Of a DNA stretch of 64,000 nucleotides, positions 42,076 through 50,931 are shown one piece after another (within the stretch, counting starts at the first letter, position 1; each line of letters starts with the position of its first letter). Position numbers and translations under genes: made by a program. Origin of the DNA: JAPOUP01 sp026708635 (lineage in GTDB: Bacteria; Pseudomonadota; Alphaproteobacteria; Rhodobacterales; Rhodobacteraceae); contig OZ241336.1 of assembly GCA_965200115.1 (NCBI GenBank), positions 434,001-498,000 on the forward strand, given 5' to 3'. The notes below the pieces were generated by a model that made no database searches, was not told where the DNA came from, and saw nothing but the letters and a program-made list of their open reading frames with translations.

Positions 42076-42351
42076 TCAGTTCGACCCCGTGACCACCAGT
42101 ACCGCCGTGACGAGAGCCGCGGGAAGCACGTAGATGAGCCAGAGCGCCCGGTATGCCGCCGACGCCCTGAACGCCCTGACCCCGTCGTCGACCGCCGCTT
42201 TCCTCGCCACCGGGTCGCCATCCGGATTGGCCGCGTCCCATTCCCGTTCCAGCCGCTCCCGACGGGTGGAGATAACGAACCACGACACCGAAAGATAGAC
42301 TACGGTCAGTACGATCCCGCCAACGACCACCAGCCTCACAAGCGCCAACAT
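42076..42351 (-). CDS. small two-helix membrane protein
   Basis: Predicted 91 residues with membrane helices at both ends (LVVVGGIVLTVVYLSVSWFV and LWLIYVLPAALVTAVLVV) and a charged middle (RRERLEREWDAANPDGDP). Small conserved proteins of this layout accompany DUF1523 genes. Role unknown. Confidence 0.65.
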   Translation of the reverse strand: MLALVRLVVVGGIVLTVVYLSVSWFVISTRRERLEREWDAANPDGDPVARKAAVDDGVRAFRASAAYRALWLIYVLPAALVTAVLVVTGSN

Positions 42352-42365
42352 GACCCGCCGCCCCC

Positions 42366-42566
42366 TTACCGAGCCCCGTGCGCCCGCACGTCGAGGCGCC
42401 CTTCCGGGATAAACCGTCTCATAGGAAACACGTCGACCGGGATTTCGTCTGCTTCCCGGACGCGGGCGCCCGTCTCCTTAACCCGCCCGGCGATGTCCGC
42501 GATCCTCTCCCGCGGACTGACGCCCCGCGCCCGGCTTGCCCTGAACCGCGCATCCAAATCAGCCAT
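42366..42566 (-). CDS. small charged protein, start of the DUF1523 operon
   Basis: Predicted 66 residues from MADLDARFRASRARGVSPRE, with RRFIPEGRLDVRAHGAR at the end. GAGAAAGGCTCC precedes the ATG. It lies 14 bases upstream of the small membrane protein on the same strand. No domain recognised. Confidence 0.5.
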   Translation of the reverse strand: MADLDARFRASRARGVSPRERIADIAGRVKETGARVREADEIPVDVFPMRRFIPEGRLDVRAHGAR

Positions 42567-42802
42567 GGAGCCTTTCTCCCTCGGCGACGTCCGGTCACCG
42601 TCCACCTAATTCCCGCCAGCCGCGGTTTAAAGGTCCACGACCGCGGAATTCGTTCCATGCCCCGACGGCCGGTTCCGGCGGCTCTGGCCCGGGCCCGCGC
42701 GGAAATCCCCCCAACCGCATTGAATTCAGCCGTCCCCTGCACTACTGGCTGGCCAAGATATGCAGTCCCGCGCTGTCGTAGGGCGGATGGGAGGCAGCGG
42801 CG

Positions 42803-44683
42803 ATGGAAACCGCTACGCTGACAACGGAAATGATGGTCGTGCTGGGCCTTCTGGCTTTCACGATATTCCTTTTCGTAAGCGAGATCGTCCGTGTGGATCT
42901 CGCCGCGATCGCCGTGATGGTGACGGTCGGTGCCCTGAGCTACCTTCCGGGCCTCGAAAATCTCGCCGATACCGGCGAGCTGTTCACGGGCTTCTCCTCC
43001 AATGCCGTGATCTCGATCATCGCCGTGATGATCATCGGTTCCGGACTCGACAAGACTGGGATAATGCACAGGGTCGCCGCGGCGATCCTCAGGTATGGCG
43101 GCAGAACCGAGGCACGGATCATCCCGATCATCTCCGGTACCGTCGGAATCATATCGTCCTTCATGCAGAACGTCGGCGCGGCTGCGCTGTTTCTGCCGGT
43201 TGTCAGCCGGATCTCCGTCCGGGCGGACCTTCCGCTGGCGAAACTCCTAATGCCTATGGGCTTCTGCGCGATCCTCGGCGGAACGCTGACGATGGTCGGT
43301 TCCTCACCGCTGATTCTGCTCAACGATCTCATCGTCTCCGCAAACGAGGATCTCGCCGAAGGCCAGAAAATGGCCACGTTCGGCCTCTTCGCCGTGACCC
43401 CGATCGGGATCGCGCTGGTTCTGGCGGGCATACTTTATTTCGTGACCCTTGGTCGTTGGATACTCCCCGCTCCAAAAGGCCGCGATGCCCAGTCCGGCCC
43501 GACGATGGCCGAGTACCTCAAGTCCACCTATGGCCTTAAATCGGATCTGGTGGAAGTGATCGTCCCGGACGGCAACATTCTCCTTGGCCATACCCTGCAG
43601 GACATCATGGATGCCCACCATCTCTACATCGTCGGCCAGTCCCACGAAGGCAGGAAGGTCATCGCGCCCCAGAGCACGATGGAAATCCATACACCGTGCA
43701 GGCTGGCGATTCTGGGCCGCGCGAAAGTAATCCGGGCGGTATCGGAGATTTATGGACTCAAGGTACTTCCCGAGCTTGTCGATTTCGCCGAGGAATTCGC
43801 CGCCACCAAAGCCGGCGTCGCGGAACTGGTGGTTCACCCGAACGCGGACATCATCGGACAGACCGAGCAGGAGCTTCAGTTCCGGCAGGCGTACGGAATG
43901 AGTCTTCTGGCGATCCATCGCGGCGCGGAGACGATGAGCCGCGTCGAGACAAACGAACACGAAGCGACAAGGATCGCCGCGGTCCCGCTGCAGGCCGGCG
44001 ACACGCTGGTCGTGCACACGCCCTGGCAACTCCTCAGCAGGCTGCGGTCCGACCGGAATTTCGTGGTGGTGACATCCGACTTCCCGGAGGAGGAGCTACG
44101 GCCCAGGAAAGTCGGCTGGGCGCTGCTTTTCTTCCTGATCGCGCTCGGATTGATCATGTTCACCGACATGCGTCTCTCGCTGTGTCTTCTGGTCGGGGCG
44201 GTCGGGATGATCCTCTCGCGGGTGCTTTCGGTGGACGAGGCCTATGGCGCCGTCAGCTGGAATACCGTATTCTTGCTTGCCTCGCTGATACCGCTCGGAC
44301 AGGCGGTGCAGAACACGGGCACGGCGAACTGGATCGCGCAACAGCTTCTGGCGATACTTGATGGCTGGCCGGTCTGGGGTCTTCAGGCCGGACTGGCGGT
44401 TCTGGCGACTCTCTTCACGCTGGTGATGTCCAATGTCGGCGCCACCGTGCTTCTGGTTCCGCTGGCGGTTTCGGTCGCCGTCGCCGCCGGGGGCGACCCA
44501 GCAGTATTCGCCCTGACCGTCGCGATCGCGACCTCCAACTCCTTTCTGATCCCCACGCACCAGGTCAACGCGCTGATCATGGGGCCGGCGGGTTACAGCG
44601 TCCTGGACTTCGTAAGGGCCGGAGGAATCATGACGGTCCTGTTTCTCGCCATATCGATTCCGATGCTGAACCTGGTGTTCTGA
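42803..44683 (+). CDS. SLC13/DASS-type permease with central TrkA-C domains
   Basis: Predicted 626-residue inner-membrane transporter. Two hydrophobic halves (about 10-215 and 430-626), each with a conserved Asn/Ser/Thr re-entrant region (SSFMQNVGAAALFLPV and VMSNVGATVLLVPLAV), flank two TrkA-C (RCK-C) cytoplasmic domains (VEVIVPDGNILLGHTLQDI and AELVVHPNADIIGQTEQEL). Proteins of this layout carry sulfate, dicarboxylates or similar anions with Na+. The RCK-C domains suggest ligand or redox gating. It stands alone. Confidence 0.85.
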   Translation: METATLTTEMMVVLGLLAFTIFLFVSEIVRVDLAAIAVMVTVGALSYLPGLENLADTGELFTGFSSNAVISIIAVMIIGSGLDKTGIMHRVAAAILRYGGRTEARIIPIISGTVGIISSFMQNVGAAALFLPVVSRISVRADLPLAKLLMPMGFCAILGGTLTMVGSSPLILLNDLIVSANEDLAEGQKMATFGLFAVTPIGIALVLAGILYFVTLGRWILPAPKGRDAQSGPTMAEYLKSTYGLKSDLVEVIVPDGNILLGHTLQDIMDAHHLYIVGQSHEGRKVIAPQSTMEIHTPCRLAILGRAKVIRAVSEIYGLKVLPELVDFAEEFAATKAGVAELVVHPNADIIGQTEQELQFRQAYGMSLLAIHRGAETMSRVETNEHEATRIAAVPLQAGDTLVVHTPWQLLSRLRSDRNFVVVTSDFPEEELRPRKVGWALLFFLIALGLIMFTDMRLSLCLLVGAVGMILSRVLSVDEAYGAVSWNTVFLLASLIPLGQAVQNTGTANWIAQQLLAILDGWPVWGLQAGLAVLATLFTLVMSNVGATVLLVPLAVSVAVAAGGDPAVFALTVAIATSNSFLIPTHQVNALIMGPAGYSVLDFVRAGGIMTVLFLAISIPMLNLVF

Positions 44684-45002
44684 AGCCGGCCTCTCCGCCT
44701 GACGGCCGGGTTTCCGGGTGGAGATCAGGCACCGGTCCGGCGACGGATACCACTTCGGAGCGACCCCCTCGTGAGCCTGTGGAGCGACCGCTCCGCCGTC
44801 GGTCCGATCCCGTTCTCAATGCGCCTGACGCGAGCGGCCGGTTCGTCGGGCCGGAGGCGCCGGGCCATCCGAAAGTCGCGGCACCTGACCAGGTGGGCGA
44901 TAGACCGTGACTGAAGAGCGGCGACGGAGTCGCGCTCTGAAACCCGGAACCGAAGTAAGGGATTACAAAAAGGCCCAATTCCAGGATCCCGCACCGGCAT
45001 TC
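44684..45002. other. gene-free stretch
   Basis: About 320 bases after the SLC13 gene. A minus-strand frame (CRDFRMARRLRPDEPAARV, RRIENGIG) vaguely resembles a helix-turn-helix segment but has no start or supporting context. Confidence 0.3.
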
Positions 45003-45128
45003 GCTTTTGGAGACGGCAATTTACATGCATATAATCTGGCCTTCAGGAAACCTCAAGCCCGCGTAGCGCATTGCAAACGCTACACTTCCAGGGAAAAATC
45101 CGCTTGGCGCCTCTGGAAGTTCGGCTTA
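45003..45128 (-). mobile_element. solo end of the IS1634-type element
   Basis: About 125 bases align with the reverse complement of 37356-37484 (the left end of the IS at 37356-39405), including the terminal repeat CTCTGGAAGTTCGGCTTA, the hairpins and the CAGGAAACC region. No transposase sequence is attached. Its terminal TAA forms the stop codon of the truncated nagA/agaA gene. Confidence 0.8.
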
Positions 45129-46214
45129 GGAATTTAGGTAAGGTATGCGACCGAGATCGCTTACAGGCGTCCCAATTATTTCTGGAACTGAAATGTTCAT
45201 CATTTCGAACGGATTGGTTGTCGACATTCGTATTGCTTCGCCGGGAGATATGCCAATCTTTGTGATCGCATTCATGACTGAGTCCTTGAGGGATATATGC
45301 GCACCTGCGAGCGAGCCGATAGCGTTGACAAGGCGACCGTTATCCACCTTGATTGTTTCGCCATAAAGGTCGAATTGATCCGGGCCACCAACCGTTGACA
45401 TCGCGTCGGAAACTAAAATCATCCGGTTCTTCCTGGGCCTCGCGCGAACGGCTAGGCCAACCATTTCGTTGGAAACATGGTGGCCGTCGGCAATGATCCC
45501 GCACCATACATCGCTATTGATGGCTGCGCCCGTAATCTTTGGCTCCCTCGCACCCATGGCTGGCATACCGTTAAAAAGATGCGTGAAGCAGCGCATCCCT
45601 TCTGAAAGCGCGCGTTGGGTTTCTTCTGCTGTGGCTGCGCTATGCCCCGCTGAAACGGCAACCCCCATGTTTGTTAGCTGTGCGATTAACCCGGGTTTCA
45701 CGGTTTCCGGAGCGAGAGTCAGCAAGACCGGAACTTTTGCTTCACACAATTTCTGAAGGATTGACATTGTGTTGTCGTCGAAGGGCCGAATGTAATCTGA
45801 ATTGTGTGTTCCCTTGTGCTTCAAACTGATGTGTGGCCCTTCAATGTGAATACCTGAAACCCCATTATTGCCGAGTTCCGCGGATACGGCATCTGCCGCA
45901 CGACGCATGATCTCAGGGGCATCGGTGATTACTGTAGGTAATGTGTAAGTGGTCCCTTCCGACTTATGCGCAAGAGCAATCCGACACACTGCGTCTTGTG
46001 TCGGATCATTGTTCAGCATAACGCCGCCTCCCCCGTTCACTTGCACATCAAAAAGACCAACCGTCAGGATTTCGTCTATGCGTTCGGCTTTGGTTTCAAC
46101 AGGGAGGGTGTGGAGTGGGATAATGTCAGTTACGATGTCTTCCTCGCAGCGAAGAACAACATCCGCAAGCATCTGTTTTCCGTCAAAGACCGCATTGGGC
46201 TGCAGGAACTTCAT
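45126..46214 (-). CDS. N-acetyl-hexosamine-6-phosphate deacetylase, C-terminally truncated by IS end
   Basis: Predicted 362 residues of the NagA/AgaA amidohydrolase family: GLFDVQVNGGGGVMLNNDPT, HIEGPHISLKHKGTHN (metal-binding Glu), SAGHSAATAEE, CFTHLFNGMPAMG and LVSDAMSTVGGPD (catalytic Asp). It would remove acetate from GlcNAc-6-P or GalNAc-6-P. The protein ends at GRIPYLNS within the solo IS end; the usual last 25 or so residues (GRI-x-P-G-x-x-A-D-L) are missing, which removes a strand of the small domain. Activity is uncertain. Ten bases after the KbaZ-like stop. AgaA is likelier than NagA given that neighbour. Confidence 0.75.
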   Translation of the reverse strand: MKFLQPNAVFDGKQMLADVVLRCEEDIVTDIIPLHTLPVETKAERIDEILTVGLFDVQVNGGGGVMLNNDPTQDAVCRIALAHKSEGTTYTLPTVITDAPEIMRRAADAVSAELGNNGVSGIHIEGPHISLKHKGTHNSDYIRPFDDNTMSILQKLCEAKVPVLLTLAPETVKPGLIAQLTNMGVAVSAGHSAATAEETQRALSEGMRCFTHLFNGMPAMGAREPKITGAAINSDVWCGIIADGHHVSNEMVGLAVRARPRKNRMILVSDAMSTVGGPDQFDLYGETIKVDNGRLVNAIGSLAGAHISLKDSVMNAITKIGISPGEAIRMSTTNPFEMMNISVPEIIGTPVSDLGRIPYLNS

Positions 46215-46224
46215 GAGTTTTCCC

Positions 46225-47490
46225 TCAGAAAAAATAGGGCCGAAGGGCTTTCTGGATTTCGGCAATCACCAAAGCGTCTGCCCAGGACTCTCCGTCACTG
46301 CGCACGGACTCAGCCTGTGAAACGACATCCGGGGCAAAGCACTGGGCAAGGACAGGTTTGGGTGGGCAAACTGATCCAAGTGCGGAAAATAAGTCCGCCA
46401 CCGCCGATTGCGCGGCTTCCTCAGGCAAGTAGTACCTGATCCGGTCTGCATAGCCAAAGTGGCGTTGCAGGCGCAGTTCTTCGTCAGTGCCCACGTAGTG
46501 CTTTCGCCAATTCTTCGGCCTGTCCATCATCAGTTGGTCCATCTGTTCAATCAGAGAAGTGTCGCTCTTCTTCAGCAAGAAACGAAGGTGATCCAGTCCG
46601 TAAAGCGCCTGCCGATAGGCAAACGTCAGGGCCGGTCCAACTTTCAAATAGCTGAAGTGTCGGCGAGCCAATTCGGGATATACTTCAGGCTTCTGGTAGT
46701 CGGTTGAGTGCGCTTCAAAACAAATATGAGGATCTTCGGAAAGCGCCTGCAACAGGTTGTCGGGAGCAGATAGATCAAAGTGATCAATGTGCGTGGGAGC
46801 AAATTCCAGGCCGGGCTGAACCACCAAACCAATTATTCTTGACCAGGCATGTTCGATACCTGCCGCTCTGAAAGCGGCGAGATGGACATCTAAGGTTTTG
46901 CGCGCATGGGTCGGGTCGGTCGGTGTGATCCCCTGCCCCTCTTCCGCTGCGCGGGCGCCGCCAGGTGGCGGGACTTCGGTCCCGATCACATAACTCAACT
47001 TCGCAGGGTCGGGTGCGGCCTCTTCGCAGACGGCGGCCAAACGCGCGGCGCGCTCCGCAGATACTTCATCTCTGACCTGAGCGGGTTCACCCGCACAACC
47101 CTCCGAGCAATCAAGGTGGATCTTGGTAAATCCCGCGGCCACATAGGATCGCATCAGATCTTCGGCCCTGGCCATCGCTTCGTCGGCGGCTTCTCCGCGC
47201 CATACTTGGGGCCCCAAATGGTCGCCGCCGAAATGGACCAATGCTGGGTCTATTCCAACCTTCGCGCCAATCTTGCCGACAAACGCGATGAAGTCAGCCG
47301 GCTTCATGCCGGTATATCCGCCGAACTGATTGACCTGGTTGCTGGTGGCTTCAATCAGAACGGGTTTTTGAAGTTGTGAGCACAGTAAAAGAGTTGCGCG
47401 TAGCACGTCTGGCTGGGCAGAGCAGACGGAAGGGATTGCAATGGGCGCGCCCGCGCGGTTTTGCGCGTTCAGTCCCGCAAAAAAGCTCAT
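46225..47490 (-). CDS. second KbaZ/AgaZ-like protein
   Basis: Predicted 421 residues, same family as 17543-18787: IPSVCSAQPDVLRATLLL, LIEATSNQVNQFGGYTGM, VHFGGDHLGPQVWRGEA, KIHLDCSEGC, FEAHSTDYQKPEVY. Paired with the amino-sugar deacetylase it would act on tagatose 6-phosphate arising from galactosamine 6-phosphate, either as 4-epimerase or as aldolase-associated subunit. No kbaY and no AgaS isomerase are present here. Codon usage is less GC-rich than the first copy, suggesting separate acquisition. Confidence 0.8.
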   Translation of the reverse strand: MSFFAGLNAQNRAGAPIAIPSVCSAQPDVLRATLLLCSQLQKPVLIEATSNQVNQFGGYTGMKPADFIAFVGKIGAKVGIDPALVHFGGDHLGPQVWRGEAADEAMARAEDLMRSYVAAGFTKIHLDCSEGCAGEPAQVRDEVSAERAARLAAVCEEAAPDPAKLSYVIGTEVPPPGGARAAEEGQGITPTDPTHARKTLDVHLAAFRAAGIEHAWSRIIGLVVQPGLEFAPTHIDHFDLSAPDNLLQALSEDPHICFEAHSTDYQKPEVYPELARRHFSYLKVGPALTFAYRQALYGLDHLRFLLKKSDTSLIEQMDQLMMDRPKNWRKHYVGTDEELRLQRHFGYADRIRYYLPEEAAQSAVADLFSALGSVCPPKPVLAQCFAPDVVSQAESVRSDGESWADALVIAEIQKALRPYFF

Positions 47491-47625
47491 GAATGATTTT
47501 TTCCTTCCGAACGAAGGGGGCCGAGAAACCCCGACATCCTGTCTTGCGGCTGTCAGGCCCGGCGGCGTATTCTGCGGCCCGCGACCGGATGCAGGTGCGC
47601 CGGTCCAGCAGGGAGTAAAGAAACA
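47491..47625. promoter_or_regulatory. divergent promoter region
   Basis: 135 bases between the minus-strand KbaZ-like/deacetylase pair and the plus-strand TctC gene. It must hold both promoters; no clear consensus was picked out. GGGAGTAAAGAAAC precedes the TctC start. Confidence 0.4.
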
Positions 47626-48729
47626 ATGAACCTTAAGACTGCTTTGCGCCGCGTAGCACGTGGCATTGTTGCGGCCGTATCCGCAACCCTTGTCATGGGG
47701 GCCATGGCCGCGGGCGAGGGCATCGACCTCGAAGGCAAGACGGTGGAATGGGTCATCCCGTTCTCCGAAACCGGCGGGTCGGCCAAATGGGCCAACTTCT
47801 ACGCGCCGCTCCTGAGCGAGGCGCTTCCCGGCAATCCCACGGTTGTCGTCAAGTTCATGCCGGGCGCGGGCTCGACGAAGGGCGCGAACTGGTTCCAGGA
47901 GCAGTCCTACGATGACGGTACGCTGATCTTCGGCTCCTCCGGTTCCACGCAGTTTCCGTATCTTCTGGGCGACCCCCGGGTCCGCTACGAGTACAATGAC
48001 TGGAACGTGGTCCTCGCCTCGGGTACGGGCGGCGTCGCCTACCTGCCGCCGGATCTCGCCGGCATGATGGACGGGCTCGATGCCAGCGGCTTAAAGGACA
48101 CCGACTTCATTTACGGCAGCCAGGGGGCGACCCGTCTCGACCTGGTTCCGCTGCTGGCGTGGGAGATGCTTGGCCTCAACGTGGAACCCGTCTTTGGAAT
48201 CAAGGGACGCGGCGACGGCCGACTCATGTTCGAGCGTGGAGAGGCCAATATCGACTATCAGACCTCGTCATCCTACCTGAAGGGCGTAACCCCTCTGGTC
48301 GAGGCCGGCACCGCCGTACCGATGATGAGCTGGGGCGCACTGGACGCGGGCGGCGACATCGTGCGCGATCCAACCTTCCCGGACATGCCGACCTTCAAGG
48401 AAGTGTGCGAGGCGACGCCGGGATGCGAGACCAGCGGCGAAAGATGGGACGCGTGGAAGGCGTTTTTCGTGGCGGGCTTCCCGGCCCAGAAGATGGTCTT
48501 CCTGCCCGCCGGGGCGCCCGATGCCGCGATCGCCACCTATGGGGAGGCGTTTGAGACGATCAAGGCCCGCCCGGACTTCGCCGAGATCTCGATGGGCCGC
48601 CTCGGCGTCTATCCGCAGATGACGGGCGATGCGGCGGCCGGCGCGCTCGCGAGCGGGACCCGGGTACCGGAGTCAGCCAAGGCGTTTGTCGTGAACTGGC
48701 TGATGGAGCGCTACGGCGTCTCGCTCTAG
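47626..48729 (+). CDS. tripartite tricarboxylate transporter-type substrate-binding protein (TctC-like)
   Basis: Predicted 367 residues with a Sec signal peptide ending AMAA-G. TVEWVIPFSETGGSAKWANF and VVVKFMPGAGSTKGANWF are the ligand-pocket loops of TctC (Bug) periplasmic receptors for carboxylates. Directly followed by its membrane component. The substrate is probably a di- or tricarboxylate or aromatic-derived acid, given the tautomerase gene downstream. Confidence 0.8.
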   Translation: MNLKTALRRVARGIVAAVSATLVMGAMAAGEGIDLEGKTVEWVIPFSETGGSAKWANFYAPLLSEALPGNPTVVVKFMPGAGSTKGANWFQEQSYDDGTLIFGSSGSTQFPYLLGDPRVRYEYNDWNVVLASGTGGVAYLPPDLAGMMDGLDASGLKDTDFIYGSQGATRLDLVPLLAWEMLGLNVEPVFGIKGRGDGRLMFERGEANIDYQTSSSYLKGVTPLVEAGTAVPMMSWGALDAGGDIVRDPTFPDMPTFKEVCEATPGCETSGERWDAWKAFFVAGFPAQKMVFLPAGAPDAAIATYGEAFETIKARPDFAEISMGRLGVYPQMTGDAAAGALASGTRVPESAKAFVVNWLMERYGVSL

Positions 48730-48813
48730 GGGCCGGGCCATGCATCCCGGCCGGCGTCGCCGGCCGGGGCGTATTCCTGACTTCCCGGGGCAATTGGACC
48801 CAAGGTCTGGCAC

Positions 48814-50844
48814 ATGGACATCCTGTCAGTCGCGCTTCCCGCCCTAGGCAGCGCAGCCGGGCTGATCCTGCAACCGGTTGTCCTCGGCTATCTCGCGCTC
48901 GGCGTCGTTATGGGGCTTTGCGTCGGCGTCTTTCCGGGTCTTGGCGGAATCGCCGGACTTTCGCTACTCCTGCCCTTCATGTTCGGCATGGATCCGGTCC
49001 TTGGCCTGGCGCTGATGATCGGCATGGTTGCCGTCGTGCCGACCTCCGACACGTTCGCGTCCGTCCTGATGGGAATTCCCGGGTCCTCGGCCTCCCAGGC
49101 GACCGTCCTTGACGGATTCCCCATGGCGAAGAAGGGGGAGGCCGCCCGCGCCCTTTCGGCGGCCTTCGCGTCTTCGCTCTTCGGTGGCCTGGTCGGCGCG
49201 GCGTTCCTCACGGTCTTCATACTTGTCGCCCGGCCGATCGTATTGGAGTTCAGGACGCCGGAACTCCTGATGATCACGGTCTTCGGGCTTTCCATGGTTG
49301 GCATTCTGGCCGGACGCGTCGCCCTCAAGGGCATCGTGGCCGCCGGTCTCGGCATGATGGTCGGCACGATCGGTGAGGGAGACTCGTCCGGCGAGCTCCG
49401 GATGGCCAGCTACGACCTGCCCTATCTGGTGGACGGGCTGAAGCTCGTGATCGTCGGTCTCGGGATCTTCGCGATTCCGGAAATCGTCGCCCTGCTGCGC
49501 CAGGATCGGGCCATTTCGGAGCGCTCGGTGCTCGGTGGCGGCTGGATGCGCGGTGTCCGCGACTGGCTCGCGAACGCATGGCTAAGCGTCCGCTGCTCGA
49601 TCATCGGCGTCGTCGTCGGGGTCATCCCGGGACTCGGGGGCTCGGTCGTTGACTGGATCGCTTACGGCCACGCCGTCCAGACCACGAAGGACCGGTCAGG
49701 GTTCGGGAGCGGTGAGGTGCGCGGGGTAATCGGTCCCGAGAGCTCCAACAACGCGAAGGAAGGCGGCGGACTCGTTCCGACGCTCCTCTTCGGGATCCCG
49801 GGTTCCGGATCCATGGCGATCTTCATCGGCGCGATCGCGCTTCTGGGATCCGGAAACATCGAGGTCGGGCCCTCGATGCTGAAGAACAACCTAGACATCA
49901 CCTACGCGATCGTCTGGCTGCTGGCCCTGGCCAATGTCGTCGGGACGCTGATCTGCATCGGCGCCTCCGGCGGAATAGCGCGGCTGACGACGATTCCCTT
50001 CAGCCTGCTGGCTCCGTTCCTGTTCATGATCATCGCCTTCGCGGCCTTCCAGTCGGGCCAGGATCTGATGGACCTCGTGGCGCTTTTCGCCATCGGTTTC
50101 CTCGGCATAATGATGCGTCGCTTCGACTGGTCGCGCCCGGCGTTCCTGATCGGGTTCGTCCTGTCCAATCCCGCCGAGACCTACGCCAACCAGGCCGTTC
50201 AGATCGCACAGTCCAGGTTCCGGAAGGGATTTGCCGAAGGCATCGACTACATCCTCTCGCCCATCGTTATCGTGCTCGTGATAATCACGTTGATCTCGGT
50301 AATCGTCGGACTGAGGCAGGCGAAGACGATCATGGCCGAAGGCGCCGTCGGGTCCGGGCGGAAGAGGGCCCCGATGATCTTCCTGCTGGCCGTGCTGGCC
50401 TATCTCGTGATCTCGTTTGTCGATGCGTCACTGATACCGGACTACGCCGCGGCCGACCGGGTATTCCCGCGCTTCGTTTCCTGCGTGGCGATCGCGGGTG
50501 CCCTGGTTCTCCTGGCCCAGATGATCGTCCGCCCCGAATCCCACGCCCTGTTCGCCGACCGGGATGCGGGGGGCGGAGACCGGGAGGACGCCCATGGGCT
50601 CTGGGCGACGCTGGCGTGGTTCGCGGGACTCCTGGTCCTGACCGCGCTCGTGGGTTTCATCCCCGCGCTCGCGGTTTTCCTGTTCGCCTTCATCCACTAT
50701 CGCGCCGGTCGGCGGGCGCATTTCGCGGCGGCTTACGCCGTTGCGGGAATCGCCTTCATGTGCCTCATGGCATGGCTGCTGAACCGGGACTTCCCGCCGG
50801 GCGTGCTCCAGTCATTCGTGGACCTGCCCTGGCCCCTTTCGTGA
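48814..50844 (+). CDS. fused TctA-TctB membrane component of a tripartite tricarboxylate transporter
   Basis: Predicted 676 residues. About 1-500 is TctA, with many helices and the Gly-rich GLCVGVFPGLGGIAGLSLLL and VIPGLGGSVVDWIAYGHAVQ motifs plus GVIGPESSNNAKEGGGLVPT. About 520-676 has four helices typical of the small TctB subunit (VLAYLVISFVDASLIPDYAA, LAWFAGLLVLTALVGFIPAL). The subunits are usually separate genes; the fusion fixes 1:1 stoichiometry. Confidence 0.85.
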   Translation: MDILSVALPALGSAAGLILQPVVLGYLALGVVMGLCVGVFPGLGGIAGLSLLLPFMFGMDPVLGLALMIGMVAVVPTSDTFASVLMGIPGSSASQATVLDGFPMAKKGEAARALSAAFASSLFGGLVGAAFLTVFILVARPIVLEFRTPELLMITVFGLSMVGILAGRVALKGIVAAGLGMMVGTIGEGDSSGELRMASYDLPYLVDGLKLVIVGLGIFAIPEIVALLRQDRAISERSVLGGGWMRGVRDWLANAWLSVRCSIIGVVVGVIPGLGGSVVDWIAYGHAVQTTKDRSGFGSGEVRGVIGPESSNNAKEGGGLVPTLLFGIPGSGSMAIFIGAIALLGSGNIEVGPSMLKNNLDITYAIVWLLALANVVGTLICIGASGGIARLTTIPFSLLAPFLFMIIAFAAFQSGQDLMDLVALFAIGFLGIMMRRFDWSRPAFLIGFVLSNPAETYANQAVQIAQSRFRKGFAEGIDYILSPIVIVLVIITLISVIVGLRQAKTIMAEGAVGSGRKRAPMIFLLAVLAYLVISFVDASLIPDYAAADRVFPRFVSCVAIAGALVLLAQMIVRPESHALFADRDAGGGDREDAHGLWATLAWFAGLLVLTALVGFIPALAVFLFAFIHYRAGRRAHFAAAYAVAGIAFMCLMAWLLNRDFPPGVLQSFVDLPWPLS

Positions 50845-50931
50845 TGAAGCCAAGGGCGCAGGCGACGGCGACTCCCTTGGCAAACGGCTCCCCGGCGTGC
50901 GGGCCGGGACCAACGATGCGGATGGCGTAGC

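Noticed and set aside
44725..45030. possible helix-turn-helix protein after the SLC13 gene
   Set aside because: Only a vague RRIENG-type resemblance, with no ribosome site, and the frame runs into the solo IS end.
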